The notes beneath the pieces were generated by a model. That model saw only the letters and a program-made list of their open reading frames with translations, did not search any database and was not told the DNA's origin. From NCBI RefSeq assembly GCF_007830155.1, contig NZ_VLKY01000001.1:454278-518277 (forward strand): DNA of 64,000 nucleotides. Reading direction: 5' to 3'. Positions 57,557-64,000 of the stretch are shown one piece after another. Within the stretch, counting starts at the first letter, position 1; every line of letters begins with the position of its first letter. The position numbers and the translations under genes were made by a program. This stretch comes from Pseudomonas duriflava. GTDB lineage: Bacteria > Pseudomonadota > Gammaproteobacteria > Pseudomonadales > Pseudomonadaceae.

Positions 57557-59356
57557 GTGAGTGACCTCAGTCATATCCGTAACTTTTCCATCATCGCCCA
57601 TATCGACCACGGCAAGTCGACGTTGGCCGATCGATTCATTCACATGTGCGGCGGTCTTTCTGATCGTGAAATGGAGGCCCAGGTTTTAGACTCCATGGAT
57701 CTCGAGCGCGAGCGTGGAATTACCATTAAGGCTCATAGCGTTACGCTGCACTACAAGGCCCAGGATGGTAAAACGTATCAATTGAACTTCATTGATACTC
57801 CGGGGCATGTCGACTTTACCTATGAAGTCAGCCGCTCTCTGGCAGCTTGTGAGGGTGCTTTACTTGTCGTTGATGCAGCTCAAGGAGTTGAGGCTCAGTC
57901 GGTAGCTAACTGCTATACGGCAATCGAGCAAGGTCTGGAAGTAATGCCTGTGCTCAATAAGATGGATTTGCCTCAAGCAGAACCAGAGCGGGTAAAGGCT
58001 GAGATCGAGCACATTATCGGGATTGATGCGACAGATGCTGTAGCCTGTAGTGCTAAAAGCGGTATGGGTGTTACCGATGTGCTTGAGCGTCTCGTCACAG
58101 TCATTCCGCCGCCAGAGGGAGAGATCGAAGCACCTCTTCAAGCTTTGATTATTGATTCCTGGTTCGATAATTATTTAGGTGTCGTTTCTTTAGTGCGGGT
58201 TAAGCATGGCCGGGTGAAGAAGGGCGACAAGATTCTTGTCAAGTCGACTGGCAAGACGCACCAAGTTGACAGCGTTGGCGTCTTTACGCCGAAGCATACT
58301 GAAATGAAGGATCTTAAGGCGGGTGAAGTAGGCTTCATCATCGCGGGCATTAAAGAGATCCTGGGCGCCCCGGTTGGCGATACCTTGACCTTGTCCACTA
58401 CGCCCGATGTGGAAATGTTACCTGGTTTTCAGAAGGTCAAACCTCAGGTGTATGCTGGCTTGTTCCCAGTGAGCTCTGATGATTTCGAAGACTTTCGTGA
58501 GGCTCTTCAAAAACTGACACTAAACGATGCTTCGCTCCAATACGAGCCTGAAAGTTCTGAGGCATTGGGTTTTGGTTTCCGCTGCGGATTCCTGGGCATG
58601 CTCCATATGGAAATCATTCAGGAGCGGCTCGAGCGGGAATATGATCTTGATCTGATCACGACTGCACCTACGGTAGTGTTCGAAGTGGTGCTGAAAAGTG
58701 GTGAGACCGTATATGTCGACAACCCATCGAAGCTTCCTGATCTTGCTTCAATCGCTGAAATGCGAGAGCCCATTGTGCGTGCCAATATCCTTGTGCCTCA
58801 AGAGCATTTGGGTAACGTCATCACGCTGTGTATCGAAAAGCGTGGCGTCCAGAGGGATATGCAGTTTTTGAGTAGTCAGGTGCAGGTGAGTTATGACCTG
58901 CCCATGAATGAAGTGGTTTTAGATTTCTTTGATCGTTTGAAATCAGTCAGTCGTGGGTATGCCTCGCTGGATTACAGCTTCGATCGCTTTGAAACAGCTA
59001 ATCTCGTAAAGCTGGATGTACTGATTAACGGAGAGAAGGTTGATGCCTTGGCATTGATCGTTCATCGGGACAAGGCTCACCATAAAGGGCGTGCACTAAC
59101 CGAGAAAATGAAAGAGCTGATTCCTCGCCAGATGTTTGATGTGGCCATCCAGGCGGCGATTGGCGGTCAGATTGTTGCACGAACTACAGTAAAAGCGCTT
59201 CGTAAGAATGTTCTGGCTAAGTGTTACGGTGGTGACGTTTCGCGTAAGCGCAAGCTGTTGGAAAAGCAAAAAGCGGGTAAGAAGCGTATGAAACAGGTTG
59301 GCAGCGTGGAGATTCCTCAAGAAGCGTTCCTGGCCGTACTTAAAGTGGATAGCTGA
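57557..59356 (+). CDS. lepA: Translation elongation factor 4 (LepA)
   Basis: LepA/EF4 is a ribosomal GTPase with roles in initiation or back-translocation. The 599-residue protein has the G1 loop AHIDHGKST, the RGITIKAHS switch, [14 protein letters not shown], the EF-G-like domains and the LepA-specific C-terminal domain ending in [20 protein letters not shown]. The start is a GTG at 57557. lepB follows after three bases, the conserved pairing. Confidence 0.97.
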   Translation: MSDLSHIRNFSIIAHIDHGKSTLADRFIHMCGGLSDREMEAQVLDSMDLERERGITIKAHSVTLHYKAQDGKTYQLNFIDTPGHVDFTYEVSRSLAACEGALLVVDAAQGVEAQSVANCYTAIEQGLEVMPVLNKMDLPQAEPERVKAEIEHIIGIDATDAVACSAKSGMGVTDVLERLVTVIPPPEGEIEAPLQALIIDSWFDNYLGVVSLVRVKHGRVKKGDKILVKSTGKTHQVDSVGVFTPKHTEMKDLKAGEVGFIIAGIKEILGAPVGDTLTLSTTPDVEMLPGFQKVKPQVYAGLFPVSSDDFEDFREALQKLTLNDASLQYEPESSEALGFGFRCGFLGMLHMEIIQERLEREYDLDLITTAPTVVFEVVLKSGETVYVDNPSKLPDLASIAEMREPIVRANILVPQEHLGNVITLCIEKRGVQRDMQFLSSQVQVSYDLPMNEVVLDFFDRLKSVSRGYASLDYSFDRFETANLVKLDVLINGEKVDALALIVHRDKAHHKGRALTEKMKELIPRQMFDVAIQAAIGGQIVARTTVKALRKNVLAKCYGGDVSRKRKLLEKQKAGKKRMKQVGSVEIPQEAFLAVLKVDS

Positions 59357-59359
59357 CCT

Positions 59360-60214
59360 ATGTCATTCAATTTTCCTTTGCTTTTGGTCGTTGCTGTTGC
59401 AGTGTGCGGCGGATTGGCACTGTTCGACCTTATTTTTCTGGCGCCTCGCCGTCGAATGCGAATTGCGGCGTATCAGGGGCAGGTTACTGAGCCCGATCCG
59501 ATTGCTTTGGATAATTTGAGAAAAGAGCCTTTATTGGTTGAGTACGGTAAATCATTTTTTCCCGTACTTGCCATTGTGCTAATCCTGCGCTCCTTTCTGG
59601 TAGAGCCATTTCAGATTCCATCGGGCTCTATGAAGCCAACATTAGAGGTAGGCGATTTTATTCTGGTAAACAAATTTGCTTACGGAATTCGATTGCCTGT
59701 CATTGACACAAAAATTATTCCGGTCAGTGATCCTCAGCGTGGCGATGTCATGGTGTTCCGCTATCCAAGCGATCCTTCTATTAACTACATCAAGCGTGTT
59801 GTCGGTATTCCAGGCGATACGATTCGTTATACCTCAGACAAGCAGCTCTTTATCAATGGACAGCTGGTATCCAAGCGTTTAATCGGTGAAGAGCCTGGCT
59901 CATTAGGTAGCGCTAGGCTTTACAATGAAAAGCTTGGTGAGATTGAACATACGATTCGTGAGGAAATGACCCGCTATAACATGCCGGCAAATAATGAATG
60001 GACAGTTCCCGCTGGGAATTACTTTATGATGGGCGATAATCGAGATAACTCAAACGACAGTCGTTACTGGAGTGATCCGGGTATTCCTCATGATCTGTTA
60101 GGAATGGTTCCTGATAAGAATATCGTAGGTAAGGCGTTTGCCGTCTGGATGAGTTGGCCTGACCCGAAGATGAGTCATCTGCCAACCCTTTCTCGTGTGG
60201 GTCTTATTCACTAG
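59360..60214 (+). CDS. lepB: Signal peptidase I
   Basis: LepB removes signal peptides from exported proteins at the inner membrane. The 284-residue protein has two N-terminal transmembrane helices (about 5-28 and 66-80), the catalytic Ser90 in IPSGSMKPTL, Lys145 in NYIKRVVGIPGD, and the C-terminal box GDNRDNSNDSRYW. It sits between lepA and the DUF4845 gene. Confidence 0.96.
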   Translation: MSFNFPLLLVVAVAVCGGLALFDLIFLAPRRRMRIAAYQGQVTEPDPIALDNLRKEPLLVEYGKSFFPVLAIVLILRSFLVEPFQIPSGSMKPTLEVGDFILVNKFAYGIRLPVIDTKIIPVSDPQRGDVMVFRYPSDPSINYIKRVVGIPGDTIRYTSDKQLFINGQLVSKRLIGEEPGSLGSARLYNEKLGEIEHTIREEMTRYNMPANNEWTVPAGNYFMMGDNRDNSNDSRYWSDPGIPHDLLGMVPDKNIVGKAFAVWMSWPDPKMSHLPTLSRVGLIH

Positions 60215-60229
60215 CCAGGAAACTGCGTC

Positions 60230-60607
60230 ATGCATGTGTCGCAAAAGCAAAAGGGACTTTCATTCCTTAGTTGGCTGCTACTGTTGTGTGTAGTGGCTTT
60301 TGTAGCAAGTACGGCCTTTAAGTTAATTCCTCATTACTTTGACTACCAAGCGATGACGAAAATAATTTCTTCCGTCGAAAACGAGCAGGCTATAGGTATC
60401 CGTACCATACCTGAGGTTTATGCTTACGTCAGGAAAGGTATGCAGGTTAATAACATTAACGATATTGATTTAAGCAAAGCCATGCAGGTGAAAGCGGAAA
60501 ATAACCATTTCCTCGTTCATCTTGACTATGAAAAGCGTGAGCCCTTGATTCGCAATATTGATCTTGTGGTTCACTTCGAACGTGACTTTCGTATAAGTAT
60601 CCCGTGA
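60230..60607 (+). CDS. DUF4845 membrane protein
   Basis: The 125-residue protein has one N-terminal transmembrane helix ([18 protein letters not shown]) and a small periplasmic domain ([16 protein letters not shown]). It is the DUF4845 protein always found between lepB and rnc in pseudomonads; its function is unknown, though context suggests assistance in secretion or membrane quality control. Its stop overlaps the GTG start of rnc (GTGA). Confidence 0.9.
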   Translation: MHVSQKQKGLSFLSWLLLLCVVAFVASTAFKLIPHYFDYQAMTKIISSVENEQAIGIRTIPEVYAYVRKGMQVNNINDIDLSKAMQVKAENNHFLVHLDYEKREPLIRNIDLVVHFERDFRISIP

Positions 60608-61293
60608 ACCCATCGTTAGATCGTCTCGAGCGTCGGCTCGGTTATACCTTTCATGATCAGGGTCTGATGACCCTGGCTCTCACACATCGTAGTTTTGCCA
60701 GTAAGAATAATGAGCGGTTAGAGTTCTTGGGAGATGCCATCCTGAACTTTATTATTGGCGAAGCCTTGTATCAGCACTTTCCTCAAGCTCGAGAGGGGCA
60801 GCTTTCTCGTTTGAGGGCGCGTTTGGTTAAAGGGGAAACCCTAGCTGTACTGGCCCGTACCTTTGAGCTGGGTGATTATTTGCGCCTGGGCTCTGGGGAA
60901 CTTAAAAGCGGTGGTTTCAGGCGAGAGTCTATTTTGGCTGATGCTATGGAAGCGCTGATTGGTGCTATCTATCTAGATACTGGAATGACTGCAGCTCGCG
61001 ATCGCATTATGGCGTGGCTAGGCCCGCAACTTCGTGAGTTAACGCCAGTCGATACCAACAAGGATCCTAAAACGCGTCTTCAGGAGTTCTTACAGGCGCG
61101 TGCTTGTGATTTACCTCGTTATGAAGTCGTGGCGATCGAAGGAGAGCCTCACTGTCGAGTATTTTTCGTAGAGTGCGAAGTCTCGATGCTGAGTGAAAAA
61201 ACTAGCGGTCAAGGTCCAAGTCGACGCATCGCAGAACAAATTGCGGCCACAGCTGCCCTTATTGCCCTTGGCGTGGAGAATGGCCATGAATGA
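60604..61293 (+). CDS. rnc: Ribonuclease III
   Basis: RNase III cleaves double-stranded RNA, including the 30S rRNA precursor. The 229-residue protein has the catalytic signature [12 protein letters not shown] (Glu40, Asp44 region), the second acidic cluster in [15 protein letters not shown] and a C-terminal dsRNA-binding domain ([13 protein letters not shown]..., ending [15 protein letters not shown]). It starts with GTG at 60604, overlapping the preceding stop, and overlaps era by 8 bases. Confidence 0.97.
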   Translation: MNPSLDRLERRLGYTFHDQGLMTLALTHRSFASKNNERLEFLGDAILNFIIGEALYQHFPQAREGQLSRLRARLVKGETLAVLARTFELGDYLRLGSGELKSGGFRRESILADAMEALIGAIYLDTGMTAARDRIMAWLGPQLRELTPVDTNKDPKTRLQEFLQARACDLPRYEVVAIEGEPHCRVFFVECEVSMLSEKTSGQGPSRRIAEQIAATAALIALGVENGHE

Positions 61294-62185
61294 TGAAGCG
61301 ACCCGTTGCGGTTATGTAGCTATTGTCGGCCGTCCGAATGTAGGCAAATCCACTTTGCTAAACCACATCCTTGGGCAAAAGCTAGCTATTACTTCACGCA
61401 AGCCTCAAACAACTCGCCATACTTTGCTAGGTATCAAAACTGAAGGAAGTGTCCAGGCGGTTTATGTCGATACGCCTGGTATGCATAAGGAAAATCAAAA
61501 AGCACTCAATCGTTATATGAACAAAACGGCTTCTGCCGCTTTGAAAGACGTTGATGTAATTATTTTTGTTGTTGATCGCACTCGCTGGACGGAAGAGGAC
61601 GATATGGTGCTTGATCGTTTAAAGCATCTTTCCAATCCAATCATCGTCGCGGTAAATAAGACTGACCGTCTGGAAGACAAGAGCGAACTGCTTCCTCAAT
61701 TAAAATGGTTGGCAGAGCAGCTGCCTGCAGCAGAAATTATTCCTATCTCGGCTCAACATGGTACTAATCTTTTAGCGCTTGAAGCTCTTGTTGCCGAACG
61801 CTTGCCGGAAAGCGAACACTTTTTTCCAGAAGAGCAAATTACGGATCGTAGCAGCCGCTTCTTAGCGGCAGAGCTGGTGCGTGAAAAAATCATGCGCCAA
61901 TTAGGTGCTGAGTTGCCTTATCAAGTTGCTGTAGAGATCGAAGAGTTCAAGCAGGAAGGGCGTGTGTTGCATATTCATGCTTTGATTCTGGTTGAGCGTG
62001 ATGGTCAAAAGAAGATCCTTATTGGCAATGCGGGTGATCGAATCAAGCGCATTGGGCAAGAAGCACGAAAAGACATGGAAACCCTATTCGATTCAAAAGT
62101 AATGTTGAATTTATGGGTTAAGGTTAGAAGCGGGTGGTCTGATGATGAGCGTGCGCTTCGCTCCTTGGGCTATGCAGATATTTGA
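61286..62185 (+). CDS. era: GTPase Era
   Basis: Era binds the 3' end of 16S rRNA and couples 30S maturation to cell division. The 299-residue protein has G1 GRPNVGKS at 15-22, DTPG, NKTD and a C-terminal KH domain ([25 protein letters not shown]). The ATG at 61286 is preferred because GGAG is 7 bases upstream; an ATG two codons earlier is too close. It is coupled to rnc upstream and recO downstream. Confidence 0.96.
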   Translation: MNDEATRCGYVAIVGRPNVGKSTLLNHILGQKLAITSRKPQTTRHTLLGIKTEGSVQAVYVDTPGMHKENQKALNRYMNKTASAALKDVDVIIFVVDRTRWTEEDDMVLDRLKHLSNPIIVAVNKTDRLEDKSELLPQLKWLAEQLPAAEIIPISAQHGTNLLALEALVAERLPESEHFFPEEQITDRSSRFLAAELVREKIMRQLGAELPYQVAVEIEEFKQEGRVLHIHALILVERDGQKKILIGNAGDRIKRIGQEARKDMETLFDSKVMLNLWVKVRSGWSDDERALRSLGYADI

Positions 62186-62859
62186 TGCACGAGCCTGAGC
62201 AAGTTTTCGTTCTACATACTCGTCCTTATCGGGAAAGTAGTTTGTTAATCGATCTCTTTTCGCTTCGAGGAAGGTTTCGAGTTGTATACCGAGCTGCCCG
62301 TAATCGGTTAGGTAGCCAGGTGCGTCCTTTCCAGTTATTCGAATGCGAGTTGCGTGGCCGCACTGAGTTAAAGTCAGTCAGTAGAATGGAGCCGTTGTCC
62401 CCGCCTGTACTTTTAAAAGGGGATGCGCTGTTTAGCGGCCTATACCTTAATGAGCTAGTGGTGCGTCTTCTTTTGCCTGAAGACCCTCATCCTGCTGTAT
62501 TTCATCAATATGCCGCTACGCTTCATTCTTTGAGTAGTGGCTCCTCTATAGAGCCGCCATTACGTACTTTCGAATGGTCGCTGTTGGATGAGTTGGGGTA
62601 TGGATTTTCTCTGGAAGTAGACAATCAGGGTAATTCCATAGATCCGTCAGGGATATATCGTTTTGTTCCGGATGAAGGGCTTGAGCTTATAATTCAATAC
62701 CAGCCAGGAGCATTTCATGGAAGTGAATTACTCTCTTTAGCGCGTGCTGATTGGAATACGCCAGATACGCTAAAGGCAGCAAAGCGTTTGATGCGTCAGG
62801 CCTATGCGCCTTTGCTAGATGGAAAGCCTCTTGTTAGCCGTGAACTATTTTTTAAGTGA
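62185..62859 (+). CDS. recO: DNA repair protein RecO
   Basis: RecO anneals SSB-coated ssDNA and with RecR loads RecA in the RecF pathway, the same pathway as the RecJ encoded earlier. The 224-residue protein has the N-terminal OB fold (VFVLHTRPYRESSLLIDLFS, VYRAARNRLG) and a helical C-terminal part (LRTFEWSLLDELGYG). Its ATG overlaps the era stop by one base (TGATG). Confidence 0.94.
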   Translation: MHEPEQVFVLHTRPYRESSLLIDLFSLRGRFRVVYRAARNRLGSQVRPFQLFECELRGRTELKSVSRMEPLSPPVLLKGDALFSGLYLNELVVRLLLPEDPHPAVFHQYAATLHSLSSGSSIEPPLRTFEWSLLDELGYGFSLEVDNQGNSIDPSGIYRFVPDEGLELIIQYQPGAFHGSELLSLARADWNTPDTLKAAKRLMRQAYAPLLDGKPLVSRELFFK

Positions 62860-62868
62860 GAAATTACC

Positions 62869-63615
62869 ATGACGACTATTCGTCGCCCTCTACTGGGTGT
62901 GAATATTGATCACGTTGCTACGTTACGCCAAGCGCGGGGTACTCGATACCCTGATCCTCTCAAGGCTGCTTTAGATGCAGAAGAAGCAGGTGCTGATGGC
63001 ATTACGTTGCACTTGCGTGAGGATCGTCGTCATATACAGGAGCGCGATGTTCTCATTTTTAAAGAAGCTCTCCAGACTCGCATGAATTTGGAAGTTGCCA
63101 TTACTCCTGCCATGCTCGAGTTTGCTGCTAAGGTTCGTCCTGAGCATGTGTGCCTAGTTCCTGAGCGTCGTGAAGAGCTAACAACTGAAGGCGGATTAGA
63201 CGTAATCGGGCAAGAGGCACGTATCAAGGAAGCAGTGCGCAAATTGACAGCGGTAGGGTGTGAGGTTTCTTTATTCATCGACCCAGACGAGCAGCAGCTT
63301 GAAGCTGCCGTACGTGTAGGGGCGCCCGTGGTGGAGCTGCATACAGGGCGTTACGCAGATGCTCGCATAAAGGAAGAGTCAGCTTTAGAACTGCAGCGGA
63401 TACGAAGCGGTGTTGAGTTTGGTGTGTCTAGAGGGTTAATCGTCAACGCAGGCCATGGTCTTCATTATCATAATGTAGAGCCGGTTGCCTGTATTCCAGG
63501 TGTGAACGAATTTAATATTGGTCATGCGATAGTTGCGCATGCCTTATTTGTTGGCTTTAAACAAGCAGTAGCTGAAATGAAGTCTCTTATTCTCGGATGC
63601 AATAATCCTAGATAA
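62869..63615 (+). CDS. pdxJ: Pyridoxine 5'-phosphate synthase
   Basis: PdxJ condenses 1-deoxyxylulose 5-phosphate with 3-amino-2-oxopropyl phosphate to form pyridoxine phosphate. The 248-residue TIM-barrel protein has [21 protein letters not shown], the HLREDRRHI loop, [18 protein letters not shown] and HTGRYAD, all family hallmarks. It ends the era-recO-pdxJ string. No terminator hairpin was found before the rRNA promoters. Confidence 0.97.
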   Translation: MTTIRRPLLGVNIDHVATLRQARGTRYPDPLKAALDAEEAGADGITLHLREDRRHIQERDVLIFKEALQTRMNLEVAITPAMLEFAAKVRPEHVCLVPERREELTTEGGLDVIGQEARIKEAVRKLTAVGCEVSLFIDPDEQQLEAAVRVGAPVVELHTGRYADARIKEESALELQRIRSGVEFGVSRGLIVNAGHGLHYHNVEPVACIPGVNEFNIGHAIVAHALFVGFKQAVAEMKSLILGCNNPR

Positions 63616-63618
63616 CGC

Positions 63619-63646
63619 TTGACGTCCTGCCTGAGGGGCCTATAAT
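63619..63646 (+). promoter_or_regulatory. rRNA operon promoter, distal
   Basis: TTGACG and TATAAT are separated by 16 bases and followed by a GC-rich start region, only 3 bases after the pdxJ stop. The near-consensus elements mark a very strong sigma70 promoter; assignment to the rRNA operon follows from the downstream leader. Confidence 0.8.
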
Positions 63647-63758
63647 GCGTCCACTTCCCTGCTGGGGTGGTTGGAAAAATCCTTGTAAATCAATGGCTTA
63701 TCTAATTAGTCTAGCAGGCAGGTCCGTCTGGCGGGCCAGCCGGGAAGGCGGGTAGCGG

Positions 63759-63786
63759 TTGACAAGCCCCTGGGTTTGTGTAGAAT
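63759..63786 (+). promoter_or_regulatory. rRNA operon promoter, middle
   Basis: Consensus TTGACA and TAGAAT are separated by 16 bases, with a GC-rich discriminator. The 16-base spacer is shared with the neighbouring two promoters. Confidence 0.88.
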
Positions 63787-63867
63787 ACGCCTCCCGCTGC
63801 CAAGACGAGAGATCGCCCTGGCAGGCTGACAAGGTTTCCGGAAGACAAAATGATCTGAAAGAAATGC

Positions 63868-63895
63868 TTGACAGAACATGAGGTTAGCGTAGAAT
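63868..63895 (+). promoter_or_regulatory. rRNA operon promoter, proximal
   Basis: TTGACA and TAGAAT are separated by 16 bases and followed by the discriminator GCGCGCC, typical of stringently controlled rRNA promoters. Transcription should begin near 63903. Confidence 0.9.
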
Positions 63896-64000
63896 GCGCG
63901 CCTCGGTTGAGACAAGGTTCTCAGCCAACCGCTCTTTAACAAGTTGAATCAAGCAATTCGTGTGGGTGCTTGTGCTGTAAGACTGATGGATCGCAAGATT
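63896..64000 (+). other. 5' leader of an rRNA operon, with boxA
   Basis: The rRNA antitermination element boxA is seen as GCTCTTTAACA at 63931-63941. The following AATCAAGCAATTCGTGTGGG is the characteristic pseudomonad rRNA leader sequence. The 16S gene itself is not in the window; it should start some tens to about 150 bases beyond the right edge. Confidence 0.92.

Overview
This window is chromosomal DNA of a gammaproteobacterium that is almost certainly a Pseudomonas or a very close relative. The evidence is the algU-mucA-mucB-mucD-lepA-lepB-rnc-era-recO-pdxJ string, the ffh-rpsP-rimM-trmD-rplS string, hom-thrC next to dsbC and xerD, the LptF-type OmpA lipoprotein with its DUF4398 partner, AlgU that looks nearly identical to the P. 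aeruginosa protein, and an rRNA leader of pseudomonad type at the right edge. Base composition is moderate by eye, clearly below P. aeruginosa, which would fit a lower-GC species such as the P. luteola group; that species guess is weak. No tRNA, CRISPR array, insertion sequence, prophage or integrase island was found. Nearly everything is core housekeeping DNA.

Layout. 1-10.8 kb: dapE (cut by the left edge), tcdA, mltF and purL, then a YqfO-like protein, an L,D-transpeptidase, two Nudix hydrolases, a DUF1289 protein and purT. 10.9-13.3 kb: an MHS-type MFS transporter broken by one in-frame stop, and a CcsA/YpjD-type membrane protein. 13.3-16.9 kb: ffh and the rpsP-rimM-trmD-rplS translation operon, closed by a strong terminator. 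16.9-25.8 kb: a thioesterase, xerD, dsbC, hom, thrC, yaeQ, recJ and an Old Yellow Enzyme. 26-30 kb: a DUF533/TerB protein, the decayed tail of a LysR regulator, prfB with its programmed +1 frameshift, and lysS. 30-32.7 kb: a three-gene unit encoding a DUF1704 putative metallopeptidase, an AIM24/TIGR00266 protein and a macrodomain ADP-ribose hydrolase. 32.7-42.3 kb: the LptF/DUF4398 lipoprotein pair, a small conserved protein, ppc, adk, a CsbD protein, tsaB, an unknown protein, DUF72, an extensin-like protein and rsmJ.

42.3-49 kb: an AbrB-type transporter and a complete tripartite tricarboxylate system, tctCBA on the minus strand facing the two-component pair tctDE on the plus strand. The 363-base divergent region between them holds the most unusual small-scale structure of the window: a 39-codon cysteine-rich short ORF with a good ribosome binding site, an A-rich Crc/Hfq-type motif at the tctC ribosome binding site, and short TTTCAT repeats in front of tctD. 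49-53.2 kb: an HDOD protein, ygfZ, sdhE, a YgfX-like protein and nadB. 53.2-57.4 kb: algU with two AlgU-type promoters, mucA, mucB and mucD; mucC is absent, and a seven-copy AGAGC repeat lies in the mucB-mucD gap. 57.5-63.6 kb: the lepA to pdxJ string with overlapping genes. The window ends in three tandem sigma70 promoters and the boxA leader of an rRNA operon whose 16S gene should begin just beyond base 64000.

The genes fall into working groups: purine synthesis (purL, purT), translation and secretion (ffh, rpsP, rimM, trmD, rplS, prfB, lysS, lepA, lepB, era, rnc, rsmJ, tsaB), threonine synthesis (hom, thrC), envelope maintenance and stress (mltF, L,D-transpeptidase, dsbC, algU-mucABD, LptF pair, possibly CsbD), and C4-C6 acid metabolism (tctCBA/tctDE, ppc). 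No clear new multi-gene system is evident. The best leads are the tctC leader region and the DUF1704-AIM24-macrodomain unit.
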